DNA of 64,000 bases from contig NZ_CP070368.1 of NCBI RefSeq assembly GCF_016919705.1, positions 1,054,001 through 1,118,000 on the forward strand, in the 5' to 3' direction. A program made the position numbers and the translations under genes. The stretch is from Paracoccus methylovorus. GTDB taxonomy: Bacteria; Pseudomonadota; Alphaproteobacteria; Rhodobacterales; Rhodobacteraceae. Positions 45,632-55,113 of the stretch are shown here, piece by piece. Position 1 is the first letter of the stretch, and the number at the start of each line of letters is the position of its first letter. The notes below the pieces were generated by a model. The model searched no databases. It saw only the letters and a program-made list of their open reading frames with translations, and had not been told where the DNA came from.

Positions 45632-47926
45632 TCAGTCCGGGTTGTCCATGCGCAGGCGCAACCTGACCGAGCCGCGCACCGCTGTGCCCCAGTTCACGGC
45701 AACCTGCTGCCGCGCCGTGCCCACGGCGGCCTGCACCCAAGGCATCTCGGTGATGCGCGTATTCCCGGCATTGGTGATCTGGCTGGTCGCATGAATGGAT
45801 TCGACATTGCGCACCCAGCCGTTGAACGGCAGCGCCTGATTCACCGTCAGCAGCCAGCGGTTCGAGGCGGTGGATTGCGTGTGCGACACATCCACCGGGT
45901 TGGCGACATAGGTGTTCACGCCGTTGAACATATTGCCCTGAAAGTGAATGTTGCGCATCCGCTGATAGTTCAGGCCGGCAAAGGTGGTATCCACCTTTTC
46001 GACACGGGCGATCTTGGTGAACAGCGATTTGAACACATTGCCCATTACCGACAGCCCATGGATGAAATGCCCGCTGCCATAGGGCTTGACCACCAGCCAA
46101 GTGAACCCCGACGTGGTGTTCGAGGCCAGAAAGGTGTTGCCGGTGATCGTCAGCCCGCCGAACGAGTATTCGTCCCCCTCGAAATTCGGAAAAGGGTCAT
46201 GTTCGTTCGTCCATTCGATCGAGCAATTGTCGATATAGTTCCCCACAACCGTTGCCTGCACATTTGTCTGGGTCAGCACCAGCCCCCCGAAGCGGACGCC
46301 ATTCTGGGCATTGTCACCCTGAAACCAGTGGTTGCCTTCGATCATGTGGCCGCCGCCGTTCATGACGGCGAAATGCGCGAAACGGTTAAAGCGGCTGTGG
46401 CGGATCTTGGTGTCGTTGTTGTTGACGTTCAGCGCGATGGTGGAACGGTTCTGGGCCAGCGCGCTCATCTCATTCGACAAGAACTCGCAGCGCTCAACCA
46501 GCATCCCCTGACAGGCCGTGCCGATCGAGGTGATGCCGCGATCCTTGGGACGGGTGAAATAGCAATCGCGAAAACAGTTCATGTTGCCGGTCTTGGCCAG
46601 CATGACGCCACTGGCATTTCCCTCGAGCACGAATTCGATATCGTCGAAGTTGAAGCGGCTGAGATGCTCCATCTCGGAAAAATCGAAAGCATAGCGATAG
46701 CGCGTAAAGGTATAGGTGCGCGTGGCAGCCCCACCGTAAAGCGGCTGCGATAAAGTCAGCGTGCCCGCCGCCACGTTCTTGGCCGTGACATAAACCTCGC
46801 GCCCGACGCCATTGCCCGAGACGCGCGCGCCGATCTCGATATTGGCGATATTCTTGACGGCAGTAAGCATTTGCGACTTCGCCGGATCATAGGTCCCGGC
46901 CGATGTCACCACCCGCGTATCCCAGGCCGTGCCCGGCACGATGCTGATCTGGCCATTGGCAATCACGCGGCGGTTGGCAAAGCTGGTCATGCCCGGAACC
47001 GCGCCGGAAATGGTGATCGGTTCGTCCAGATGCACGTTGCGTCCGCACAGATCCAGCACCGAATGATCGGTAAAGCCCAGCAGGGCCTGCAAGGCGCGTT
47101 TCATCCCCTCGGTCTCGTCGCCGAAGGCAGCGGCATAGGTGGGATAGTCAAAGCTGCGGGTCAGCGCCAGCCGGGCAGTGCGCGGCATGGTCAGCGTGCC
47201 GACAAAGCGAATGGGCGAAGAAATGTTAAGGTCCGAACCGATGTGATAGCGCCCTTCGGGCACCAGCACCTGCCGCCCCGCCGCGGCCTGATCGGCAGCG
47301 ACGAATGCACCGCGATCATTGGCCACCCCGTCACCGACAGCGCCGAAATCGCGCACATCGACCCAATCCAGCATCCCCGGCACGAAGGCCGCAGTCACGT
47401 CCTCGATCACCAGGCTTTCGATGCGGATCGAGCCGTTGTTGTCGCCTGTCAGGTCCAGTCCGAAATGCCCGAAAGTGGCATTGCGTCCCCAAGGCATGTC
47501 CACGCCGTCGCGTCGTCCGGTGCCGACGATGGCACTGACCTCGACCACCTGGCCGTAACCCGGCAGCGTGACCGCAGGTCCGGTTTGCGTGACGCCGGCC
47601 ACGTTGTTTCCCGCGGCATTGCCGGCGAAGGCGGCGATACGCACCTGCGGCAAGTTGCCGGCAATGGCTTTCACCCGGGTCGAGATGCGCAGATAACTGC
47701 CCGGGTTGATGGGTGTCCGCTGCATATAGCGGATCGAGGTCACGGCCGCTTGCTTGAGGATTTCCAGACAACTGCCGAAATCCTCATCCGCCGGAACGAT
47801 GGCCGCGTTCGCCGCCCCTGCCCATGTCGGAGATCCCGCCCGGCCATCGGTCTGGGACCACAGATTCAGGCCCAGCCGAAAGGCCCGCGGCATCAACGAC
47901 TGGGTGCCGATAATCGCAATGGTCAT
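45632..47926 (-). CDS. Large right-handed beta-helix protein (pectate-lyase-3-like); possible GTA tail fibre
   Basis: The 764-residue protein begins MTIAIIGTQSLMPRAFRLGLNLWS and has no signal peptide or membrane helix. Residues 1-185 form a distinct N-terminal domain. At about 187 the pectate-lyase-3 start VDWVDVRDFGAVGDGVANDRGAFVAADQAAAGRQVLVPEGRYHIG leads into a long parallel beta-helix (about 200-690) with repeated Asn/Gly strands. A beta-sandwich-like C-terminus follows. This plan resembles phage tailspikes. In Rhodobacter capsulatus such a protein serves as the gene transfer agent tail fibre, encoded away from the main cluster and under CtrA control. A perfect CtrA box lies 74 bp upstream of its ATG. 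A polysaccharide-degrading enzyme is the alternative. Confidence 0.72.
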   Translation of the reverse strand: MTIAIIGTQSLMPRAFRLGLNLWSQTDGRAGSPTWAGAANAAIVPADEDFGSCLEILKQAAVTSIRYMQRTPINPGSYLRISTRVKAIAGNLPQVRIAAFAGNAAGNNVAGVTQTGPAVTLPGYGQVVEVSAIVGTGRRDGVDMPWGRNATFGHFGLDLTGDNNGSIRIESLVIEDVTAAFVPGMLDWVDVRDFGAVGDGVANDRGAFVAADQAAAGRQVLVPEGRYHIGSDLNISSPIRFVGTLTMPRTARLALTRSFDYPTYAAAFGDETEGMKRALQALLGFTDHSVLDLCGRNVHLDEPITISGAVPGMTSFANRRVIANGQISIVPGTAWDTRVVTSAGTYDPAKSQMLTAVKNIANIEIGARVSGNGVGREVYVTAKNVAAGTLTLSQPLYGGAATRTYTFTRYRYAFDFSEMEHLSRFNFDDIEFVLEGNASGVMLAKTGNMNCFRDCYFTRPKDRGITSIGTACQGMLVERCEFLSNEMSALAQNRSTIALNVNNNDTKIRHSRFNRFAHFAVMNGGGHMIEGNHWFQGDNAQNGVRFGGLVLTQTNVQATVVGNYIDNCSIEWTNEHDPFPNFEGDEYSFGGLTITGNTFLASNTTSGFTWLVVKPYGSGHFIHGLSVMGNVFKSLFTKIARVEKVDTTFAGLNYQRMRNIHFQGNMFNGVNTYVANPVDVSHTQSTASNRWLLTVNQALPFNGWVRNVESIHATSQITNAGNTRITEMPWVQAAVGTARQQVAVNWGTAVRGSVRLRLRMDNPD

Positions 47927-47999
47927 GCCAATTCTCTCCTAATCCAGAACATGCGGGGCGGTTGCCCGCGCGGTCCGGCAGGAATTTGGCAATCTCACG

Positions 48000-48015
48000 T
48001 TAACCAGTCGTTAAC
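48000..48015 (-). promoter_or_regulatory. Perfect CtrA binding site
   Basis: TTAA-CCAGTCG-TTAAC matches the full CtrA consensus TTAA-N7-TTAAC exactly, and the reverse strand also matches (TTAA-CGACTGG-TTAAC). It lies 74 bp upstream of the beta-helix gene start and after the lysS stop, so the beta-helix gene is its only plausible target. CtrA controls cell cycle, motility and gene transfer agent genes in alphaproteobacteria. Confidence 0.75.
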
Positions 48016-48065
48016 CATGCGCGCGCGGCAACGCGGCCGCGCGCAACCGGTTCACGGACTGCGGA

Positions 48066-49655
48066 TCAGGCTGTTGGTTCGGAAACCAGCTCTCCGGCCA
48101 GCGCCCGTTCGATCAGCACCCGCGTCTCATCCACGCCGTAAAGCGCGATAAAGCCACCAAAGCGGGGACCCTGATCGGCGCCCAGAAGCACCTGATACAG
48201 CGTCTGGAACCAGTCCTTCATCGGCTCGAACCCATGTTCTCGGCCGATGGCAAAGACCATGGTTTGCAGGGCCTCGGCATCGGCGGGCTGGTCCCATGCG
48301 GCCAGACGACCTGCCAGATCCTCCAGGGCGCGGCGCTCGACCTCGGTAGGCGCGCGGAAGGTCCGGGTCGGAGCCACGAAGTCCGTGAAATAACGCACGG
48401 CAAACTCGGCGGCCTGATCCAGCGTCGGGTGCGTCTTGGGGCTGGCCTCGGGCGCATAGCGGCGGATAAAGCCCCACAACCCGGTCTTGTCCTTGGCCCC
48501 AGCAACCGAGGCGAGGTTCAGCAGCATCTGGAATGGTACCACCATGTCCGAGGCCGGCACATCGCCGCCATGGATATGCCAGACAGGATTGGCGAGTTGC
48601 TGCTCGGCCGTCTGGTCGGGATAGGCGCGCAACTGCTGGTGATATTCGTCCACCGCCTTGGGGATGACGTCGAAATACATCCGTTTCGCCGTCTTGGGCT
48701 TTTGGAACATGAAATAGGACAGGCTCTCGGTCGCGGCATAGGTCAGCCATTCGTCGATCGAAAGACCATTTCCCTTGGATTTGCTGATCTTCTGGCCGTG
48801 CTGGTCCAGGAACAGCTCATAGGTGAAATGTTCCGGCGCCCGCCCGCCCAGAATATTACAGATCGAATCGTAGATCGGCGTGTTGGTGGAATGATCCTTG
48901 CCGTACATCTCGAAATCCACGTCCAGCGCCGCCCAGCGAGCGCCGAAATCGGGCTTCCATTGCAGCTTCACATTGCCGCCGGTGATGGGCAGCGTCGTTT
49001 CCTCGCCCTCGTCGTCAAAGGTGATCGTGCCGTTTTTCGCATCGATATGCTTGATCGGCACATACAGCACCCGGCCCGATTTGGGGCTGATCGGCAGGAA
49101 GCAGGAATAGGTCTGCTGCCGCTCCTCGCGCAGAGAGGCCAGCATGACCTCCATGATGGCGTCGTATTTCTCGGCGGCTTTCAGCAGCGTCGCGTCGAAC
49201 TGGCCCGACTTGTAGAACTCGGTCGCGCTGATGAATTCATATTCGAAACCAAAGGTATCCAGGAACCGGCGCAGCATGGCGTTATTATGGGCGCCGAAAC
49301 TGTCGTATTCGCCGAACGGGTCCGGCACGGTGGTCAGCGGCTCTTGCAGATGCTGGTGCAGCATCTCGTTGTTGGGCACGTTGTCGGGCACTTTGCGCAT
49401 CCCGTCCAGATCGTCCGAGAAACAGAACAACCGCGTCGGAATATCCGAGATCATCTGGAACGCCCGGCGCACCATCGTCGTGCGCGCCACCTCGCCAAAG
49501 GTGCCGATATGCGGCAGACCCGAGGGGCCGTAGCCGGTCTCGAACAGCACATAACCCTTGTCGGGGTCCTTCTTTTCATAGCGTTTCAGCACGCGGCGGG
49601 CCTCTTCAAAGGGCCAAGCCTTGGATTTCATCGCGGCATCACGCAGGGCGGTCAT
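48066..49655 (-). CDS. lysS: Lysyl-tRNA synthetase, class I
   Basis: The 529-residue protein has class I signatures: a HIGH-type [16 protein letters not shown] (residues about 43-58) and KMSKS-type [15 protein letters not shown] (near 287). Class I LysRS is found in archaea and in some bacteria including alphaproteobacteria, instead of the class II enzyme of E. coli. The start ATG at 49655 is supported by N-terminal alignment; a second in-frame ATG follows eight codons later. Divergent from the TerB-like gene. Confidence 0.96.
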   Translation of the reverse strand: MTALRDAAMKSKAWPFEEARRVLKRYEKKDPDKGYVLFETGYGPSGLPHIGTFGEVARTTMVRRAFQMISDIPTRLFCFSDDLDGMRKVPDNVPNNEMLHQHLQEPLTTVPDPFGEYDSFGAHNNAMLRRFLDTFGFEYEFISATEFYKSGQFDATLLKAAEKYDAIMEVMLASLREERQQTYSCFLPISPKSGRVLYVPIKHIDAKNGTITFDDEGEETTLPITGGNVKLQWKPDFGARWAALDVDFEMYGKDHSTNTPIYDSICNILGGRAPEHFTYELFLDQHGQKISKSKGNGLSIDEWLTYAATESLSYFMFQKPKTAKRMYFDVIPKAVDEYHQQLRAYPDQTAEQQLANPVWHIHGGDVPASDMVVPFQMLLNLASVAGAKDKTGLWGFIRRYAPEASPKTHPTLDQAAEFAVRYFTDFVAPTRTFRAPTEVERRALEDLAGRLAAWDQPADAEALQTMVFAIGREHGFEPMKDWFQTLYQVLLGADQGPRFGGFIALYGVDETRVLIERALAGELVSEPTA

Positions 49656-49746
49656 CGGGAGTTCTCCATTTCACAGGCCTTTCCCCGTATTGAAACGCGG
49701 ACGTTTGGTCAATAATTACACCGGTAACCCGACGGAGAGAAATAGC

Positions 49747-50169
49747 ATGACCGACAACCTGCCCTCGTTCTCGCCCTGCGACGCACTGGTTGCGGTCATG
49801 GTGGCGGTCTCGGCCTCGGACCAGAACCCCCGCACCTCGGAACTCGTCGCGATCGAGCGTGCGGTCAACCATACGCCGGTCTTTGCCTCTTACGACATCG
49901 ACCGCGTCCGCGCCGTGTCCCAGACCGTGGTGACGCTGTTCGAGGAAGAGGATGGGTTGGACGCCCTGTTCGGCCTTGTGCGTCAGGCGCTGCCGGAAAA
50001 GCTGTTCGATACGGCCTATGTGCTGGCCTGCGACGTTGCGGCATCCGACGGCCGGCTGGGCGAGATCGAGGCCGAGATGCTGGCCGAGATCCGCGATCAG
50101 CTGGATATCGACCGCCTGCACTCTGCCGCCATCGAACTGGCCGCCCGCGCCCGCCATCGCGTGCTTTAA
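49747..50169 (+). CDS. TerB-like tellurite resistance domain protein
   Basis: The 140-residue, helical protein begins MTDNLPSFSPCDALVAVMVAVSASDQNPRTSELVAIERAV and has LFDTAYVLACDVAASDGRLGEIEAEMLAEIRDQLDID. The AASDGRLGEIEAEML metal-binding helix pair is the TerB/TerB-like signature. No other ter genes are here, so this is the common stand-alone form with an unknown role. It ends in a 4-bp convergent overlap with dacB. Confidence 0.85.
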   Translation: MTDNLPSFSPCDALVAVMVAVSASDQNPRTSELVAIERAVNHTPVFASYDIDRVRAVSQTVVTLFEEEDGLDALFGLVRQALPEKLFDTAYVLACDVAASDGRLGEIEAEMLAEIRDQLDIDRLHSAAIELAARARHRVL

Positions 50170-51626
50170 GGCGAAAGCCTTGCGCCCTGAACGGTGGCGA
50201 CGGGGGCCGGCACACCGAATTCGACAAGCCAACCCTCGATCAGCGCCTGCTGCAACGCTTTCGCGCGTTTGGTCCAGCCCATCACCCCCTCGGGCAGTTC
50301 CTGGCCTTCGCTTGCGGCGCGGCGTGCCTCGTCGGCCGCAAGGATGGCAAAGGCCAGTTCCCGCCCATCCGGAGCCTGCGCATAACCCGCCAGGTTCGAG
50401 ACGAAGTTCAGCGTGCCGGTCTTGGCCTCGATGCGAATATCGCTGTCCTTGCGCTTGCCGCGCGCATCCCTGAGCGCAATCAGCTTCATCAACCCACGCA
50501 GATCGCGCACCCGCCCCGGTCCTGCCATCAGCGCGGCCAGAGTCCCGGCGCTGATCCGGTTTTGCGGCGACAGGCCGGAATGGTCGTGAAAGACGAAATC
50601 CCCGGCGATTCCCTGTTCGCGCAGCCATTCGGCCATGACAGCCGCCGAAGCCGCCACATCGCCCGATCCGCTTGCGGCCAACCCGATCACCTCGGCTGTC
50701 AGGTTGGTCGAATACTCCATCATGTCCTGCACGATCTGGCGCAGGGGCGGGCTGTCGTGCCGGGCAATCTCGGCCCCTTCGGGCAATATCTCGATTACCT
50801 CTGGATTTGGCAGCGCCAGACCGCGGGCGCGGCACAGCGTCTGGAAAACGTCACCGGCGTAAAGTTCGGGACGGCGGACAGGCAGCCAGCGGCTGCCCGA
50901 TTTGCCAAGGCTGCTGCGCGCAATGGTCCAGTTTTCCAGTTTGCCCGCCTCATAGGTGAACAGCGGCAGCCCCCGGTTCACCGCCGCAACAGAGGCGGTA
51001 TAGGCACGCGGCGACAGTTTGCGACCCCGCGCCTGCAAGGACAGTTGGTATCCCTTGTCGCCCTGCCGCCAATCCAGATGCACCCGGTTGAAGTTCAGGA
51101 TCATCCCCGAGATCGAGGGGTTATAGGGCAAATGCTCATCCTGCGCCGGGTCCAGCCGATCGATGCGCGGCAGCGCCCCACCCCAGACGGCAAAGGCGGT
51201 CGGCGCGGGACGGCCTGCGGCCAGTTCATCTGCCACCGCAGCGGCGGCCAGTTCGTCCAGCGCGTCCGTGTCCAGCACCGGATCGCCGCCGCCCGCCAAG
51301 ATCAGCGTATTGCCGGCCCGGATGACCCGGGTGGTAAAACGATGCCCTTCGCCCAGCCGGTCCAGCGCATAAAGCGCCGTCACCGATTTCAGCGTGCTGG
51401 CCGGGGCCATCGCCCGCTGGCCCTGCCGCTGGGCCAGTACCTGACCCGTGGCCGGGTCGATCACCGCGAAACCCACCTCGCCGCCAAGCGCCGCGCCCGC
51501 GATCAAGGCTTCGACGTCAAAACCCGAGGGGCGCGCGGCGGGCCTTTGCTGGGCAGCCGTCATGCGGGGGGCCAGCGCCAACAGCCCCAGTCCCGCCACA
51601 AAACCGCGCCGCGTCAATCCGTTCAT
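50166..51626 (-). CDS. dacB: D-alanyl-D-alanine carboxypeptidase/endopeptidase (PBP4 family)
   Basis: The 486-residue protein has a twin-arginine-like signal ([26 protein letters not shown]). The three class C penicillin-binding motifs are present: SxxK in [10 protein letters not shown] (near 84), SxN in [12 protein letters not shown], and KTG in [17 protein letters not shown]4 enzymes trim peptidoglycan peptides and open cross-links in the periplasm. The ATG at 51626 overlaps nadD by 4 bp; the longer open frame to 52106 is not part of it. It ends the fhs-nadD-dacB run. Confidence 0.92.
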   Translation of the reverse strand: MNGLTRRGFVAGLGLLALAPRMTAAQQRPAARPSGFDVEALIAGAALGGEVGFAVIDPATGQVLAQRQGQRAMAPASTLKSVTALYALDRLGEGHRFTTRVIRAGNTLILAGGGDPVLDTDALDELAAAAVADELAAGRPAPTAFAVWGGALPRIDRLDPAQDEHLPYNPSISGMILNFNRVHLDWRQGDKGYQLSLQARGRKLSPRAYTASVAAVNRGLPLFTYEAGKLENWTIARSSLGKSGSRWLPVRRPELYAGDVFQTLCRARGLALPNPEVIEILPEGAEIARHDSPPLRQIVQDMMEYSTNLTAEVIGLAASGSGDVAASAAVMAEWLREQGIAGDFVFHDHSGLSPQNRISAGTLAALMAGPGRVRDLRGLMKLIALRDARGKRKDSDIRIEAKTGTLNFVSNLAGYAQAPDGRELAFAILAADEARRAASEGQELPEGVMGWTKRAKALQQALIEGWLVEFGVPAPVATVQGARLSP

Positions 51627-52240
51627 GAGCGTCCCTTCTCGTCGCCCTGCCCCGCCCCCGCGCGGATCGCGCTGGAGCTCAGCTTGTTCAGCGGCAGGTT
51701 TATCATTACCCAGGCCGGAGGCATAGCGCGCGCCAGCCGCCGCGCCTGCGTCTCGGGCAGACGGGCGCGCCACAGCATCCGCGCCGCACGCGAAAACCGC
51801 GCCGGCATCTGCCAGCCGGGACGCGCGATCACGCCGATCGGCACACGGGCGGCGATGTCCTGCCAACGGTCCCAGCGGTCGAACTGCACCAGATTGTCCG
51901 CCCCCATCAGCCAGACAAAATGCACGCCGGGGTAAAGCCGTTGCAGCGCCACAAGGGTGTCGCGGGTCATGCGGGTGCCCAGCCCCGCCTCGATCCCGGT
52001 GATCTCGACCCGGGGATTGCGCATGATCCGCCGGGCGCGGGCGATACGTTCGGCCAGCGGCGCCGGGCCATGCGGCTTTAGCGGGTTGCCGGGGCTGACC
52101 AGCCACCAGATGCGGTCAAGCCCAAAGCGGCGCAACGCCTCTTCGGTGATCTGCACATGGCCTTCATGCGCGGGGTCGAAGGAACCGCCCAAAAGGCCGA
52201 CCGTCATGCCCGGCCGCGCGATGGGAAACCCTGCGCGCAT
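51623..52240 (-). CDS. nadD: Nicotinate-nucleotide adenylyltransferase
   Basis: The 205-residue protein has the nucleotidyltransferase start [27 protein letters not shown] (GxFDPxHxGH) and the C-terminal [16 protein letters not shown] (SxTxxR-like). It adenylates nicotinate mononucleotide in NAD synthesis. The ATG at 52240 directly follows the fhs stop by three bases; an in-frame ATG at 52207 would also work. Confidence 0.93.
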   Translation of the reverse strand: MRAGFPIARPGMTVGLLGGSFDPAHEGHVQITEEALRRFGLDRIWWLVSPGNPLKPHGPAPLAERIARARRIMRNPRVEITGIEAGLGTRMTRDTLVALQRLYPGVHFVWLMGADNLVQFDRWDRWQDIAARVPIGVIARPGWQMPARFSRAARMLWRARLPETQARRLARAMPPAWVMINLPLNKLSSSAIRAGAGQGDEKGRS

Positions 52241-52243
52241 CAA

Positions 52244-53911
52244 TCAGAACAGGCCCTGGACATGCCCGTCAGCATCCAGCCCCACGCGCAGCGCCGCAGG
52301 ATCGCGCGGCAGGCCCGGCATCGTCATGATGTCGCCGCAGATCGCCACCACGAACCCCGCGCCGGCCGCCAGTCGAACCTCGCGCACGGGAATGGTAAAG
52401 CCCTCAGGCGCGCCAAGTGCCGCCGGATTGGCGGAAAAGGAATATTGCGTCTTGGCCATGCAGACCGGCAAATGGCCGTATCCGGCGGCCTGCCACTCGT
52501 TCAGCCGTTCAAGGATATGCGGCAGGAACTCGACCTGATCGGCGCGATAGATGCGGCGACAGATGGTTTCGATCTTTTCGGCCAGCGGCATTTCGTCGGG
52601 ATAGAGCGGCGTAAAATCCCCACCTCCCTCGGTAAGTGCGACCACGGCATGGGCCAGTTCCTCGGCGCCCCGGCCGCCCTCGGCCCAATGGCGGCACAGC
52701 ACCGCCTGAACGCCATGTTCGCGGCAGTAATCGGAAAGCGCGGCGATCTCGGCATCGCTGTCCCCCGAGAAATGGTTGATCGCCACCACCACCGGCAGGC
52801 CAAAACTGCGCATATTCTCGATATGGCGGCCCAGATTGGCACAGCCCGCCTGCAATGCCGCGACATTTTCCGCCGCAAGATCGGCGCGCGCGACGCCGCC
52901 GTTCATCTTCAGCGCCCGCACCGTGGCCACCAGCACGGCGGCGTCGGGCTGCAGGCCGGCCAACCGGCATTTGATGTTGAGGAATTTCTCGGCCCCCAGA
53001 TCCGCACCGAAACCGGCCTCGGTCACCACGTAATCCGACAGCGCCAAAGCCGTGCGTGTGGCCATGACCGAGTTGCAGCCATGCGCGATATTGGCGAAAG
53101 GCCCGCCGTGGACCAGCGCCGGGTTGTTTTCCAGCGTCTGCACCAGATTGGGCTGCAAGGCATCGCGCAGCAGCACGGTCATCGCACCCTCGGCCCCCAG
53201 ATCATGCGCGGTCACCGGCTTGCGGTCAAAGGTCTGGCCGATGACGATACGTCCCAGCCGCGCCTGCAAATCGGCCAGATCCGAGGCCAGACACAGGATC
53301 GCCATCACCTCGGAGGCGACGGTGATGTCAAAGCCGCATTCGCGCGGCACCCCGTTTGCCGGACCGCCAAGCGCCACCACAACCTGACGCAACACCCGGT
53401 CGTTCATGTCCATGACCCGCCGCCATGTCACCCGACGCGGGTCGATACGCAGCGCATTGCCCCAATGGATATGGTTGTCGATCATCGCCGCCAGCAGGTT
53501 GTGCGCGCTGGTCACGGCATGGAAATCGCCGGTGAAATGCAGGTTCATGTCCTCCATCGGCACGATCTGCGCGTAACCGCCGCCCGCGGCCCCGCCCTTC
53601 ATGCCGAAATTCGGACCCAAGGATGCCTCGCGGATGCAGACGGTGGCCTGCTTGCCGATCCGGTTCAGTGCGTCGCCCAGACCGACCGTGGTGGTGGTCT
53701 TGCCCTCGCCCGCCGGGGTGGGGTTGATCGCGGTGACCAGGATCAGCCGGCCCTGTGGACGCCCGGCAATACCCGCAATGACCTCATGCGCGATCTTGGC
53801 CTTGTCATGGCCATAGGGCAGGAAATCGGCCTCGCCCAACCCCAGCCGGGCTGCAATCTGCGCGATGGGCAGCTTTTCCGCCTCGCGGGCGATCTGGATA
53901 TCCGATTTCAT
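52244..53911 (-). CDS. fhs: Formate--tetrahydrofolate ligase
   Basis: The 555-residue protein has [27 protein letters not shown] (P-loop), [39 protein letters not shown], and [19 protein letters not shown]. It activates formate to 10-formyltetrahydrofolate with ATP, supplying one-carbon units and, in formate or methanol users, feeding assimilation. The ATG at 53911 has GGAGAG upstream; the longer in-frame extension to 54724 is antisense to opgC. First gene before nadD-dacB. Confidence 0.95.
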   Translation of the reverse strand: MKSDIQIAREAEKLPIAQIAARLGLGEADFLPYGHDKAKIAHEVIAGIAGRPQGRLILVTAINPTPAGEGKTTTTVGLGDALNRIGKQATVCIREASLGPNFGMKGGAAGGGYAQIVPMEDMNLHFTGDFHAVTSAHNLLAAMIDNHIHWGNALRIDPRRVTWRRVMDMNDRVLRQVVVALGGPANGVPRECGFDITVASEVMAILCLASDLADLQARLGRIVIGQTFDRKPVTAHDLGAEGAMTVLLRDALQPNLVQTLENNPALVHGGPFANIAHGCNSVMATRTALALSDYVVTEAGFGADLGAEKFLNIKCRLAGLQPDAAVLVATVRALKMNGGVARADLAAENVAALQAGCANLGRHIENMRSFGLPVVVAINHFSGDSDAEIAALSDYCREHGVQAVLCRHWAEGGRGAEELAHAVVALTEGGGDFTPLYPDEMPLAEKIETICRRIYRADQVEFLPHILERLNEWQAAGYGHLPVCMAKTQYSFSANPAALGAPEGFTIPVREVRLAAGAGFVVAICGDIMTMPGLPRDPAALRVGLDADGHVQGLF

Positions 53912-53950
53912 GATCTCTCCTCGACTTGCGGGGGATAGTTGAGCGTTTTG

Positions 53951-53977
53951 CGCCGGGCGGGGCAACCCTGCCCGGCG
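53951..53977 (-). terminator. Hairpin between opgC and fhs
   Basis: An 8-bp perfect inverted repeat, CGCCGGGC (53951-53958) and GCCCGGCG (53970-53977), lies 3 bp after the opgC stop. On the minus strand it is followed by CAAAACG, not a T-run. It may be a weak terminator or an mRNA-stabilising hairpin. Confidence 0.4.
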
Positions 53978-53979
53978 GC

Positions 53980-55113
53980 TTAATCCAGCCCGAGGCGTGC
54001 CCGCAATGGCGGCAACCACCCCTCGCGCCGCATCCATATCGCTGCGATGACCCAAAAGGCGGTGATCAGCCAGATGTCGATGGCCAGCCGCAACCACAGG
54101 TTTGCCGGACCCGGCTGCACCGTCATATCCAGCGCGTCGCCCCAGATCGACAACATCACGCAGACGATAAAGGAAAACAATCCGCCGCGCCCGATCTCGG
54201 CCAGCGCCTCGCCCGGGACGGTGGCGGCCATCCACGCGAAAGGCCGCGCCAGCGGCACCGCGACGATCCAGCTTGCCGCCAGAATGGTGATGAAGCGCAC
54301 GAAATCCAGCGACCACTTGTCGATGCCGCCGGTGATCTGGCGCAGGAACAGGCTGACCGGCTTGGCGGGGGCGCCGATCCTCCAGCTCACGACGATCACG
54401 AGGCTGAACAGCAGCACCCCCACCGAAGCCCAGGTCAGCAAAGCTGAGTGGCGTCGAAGCACCGGCATGATCCTGTCGCGAAAGGCCCCCATCGCCACGC
54501 CGGCAAAGAACAGCAACTGCCAGCCGAAAGGGTTGAACAACAGACCCGGCCCCGGCCGCTGGTTCGGGATCAGCGCGTTCAGCGGCTGCGCAAAGATCCA
54601 GATCGCCACGGACACCGCCATGGCCAGCCATGGCCAGCGCAAAAGGAACGGCACCGTCAAGGGAACGGTCGCGATCAGCAGCACATAAAGCGCCAGCACA
54701 TCCAGCAGGTTCGGCTGCATCCACATCAACGCCACCGTGGCGACATAGCCGATGGGATGCTCGACGATCCAGCGCGCATATTGGAACCAGACCGCGGTAT
54801 GGTTCAGTTGCAGCTTGAACAGCAGCGCCGAGAACAGTGCCAGCAGGATGGCCCCTGCGATAAGCGCCAGCCAGACTTGCACCGCGCGGCGCAGAAACCG
54901 CAGTTGGGCGGCGCGCAGGCCCTGACGCGCCTCGACCTTGACCCAGACCATGCCGACCAGAAAACCCGACAGCAGCACGAACAGCTCGGCCGCATCGAAT
55001 ACGGCGAAATTGGTCAGCGTCAGGTTGCGCAGCACCCCGATCGGCATGTGGTCCAGCATGATGCAGACCAGCGCATAGCCGCGCAGCATGTCCAAAGCGG
55101 CGATACGTTTCAT
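53980..55113 (-). CDS. opgC: Glucans biosynthesis protein OpgC (acyltransferase-3-like)
   Basis: The 377-residue protein has about ten helices. It starts [54 protein letters not shown], the OpgC/Acyl_transf_3 N-terminus with a conserved His. OpgC succinylates periplasmic glucans in enterobacteria; R. sphaeroides relatives act likewise. Its start overlaps opgH by 4 bp, completing an opgG-opgH-opgC operon. Confidence 0.9.
   Translation of the reverse strand: MKRIAALDMLRGYALVCIMLDHMPIGVLRNLTLTNFAVFDAAELFVLLSGFLVGMVWVKVEARQGLRAAQLRFLRRAVQVWLALIAGAILLALFSALLFKLQLNHTAVWFQYARWIVEHPIGYVATVALMWMQPNLLDVLALYVLLIATVPLTVPFLLRWPWLAMAVSVAIWIFAQPLNALIPNQRPGPGLLFNPFGWQLLFFAGVAMGAFRDRIMPVLRRHSALLTWASVGVLLFSLVIVVSWRIGAPAKPVSLFLRQITGGIDKWSLDFVRFITILAASWIVAVPLARPFAWMAATVPGEALAEIGRGGLFSFIVCVMLSIWGDALDMTVQPGPANLWLRLAIDIWLITAFWVIAAIWMRREGWLPPLRARLGLD

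Noticed and set aside
49747..50169. Tellurite resistance operon
   Set aside because: Only one TerB-like gene is present, without terA, terC, terD or terE. Stand-alone TerB-like genes are common and not linked to resistance.
52244..54724. An 826-residue fhs product
   Set aside because: The extension overlaps opgC in another frame and lacks family similarity. The ATG at 53911 has a good ribosome site and gives normal length.
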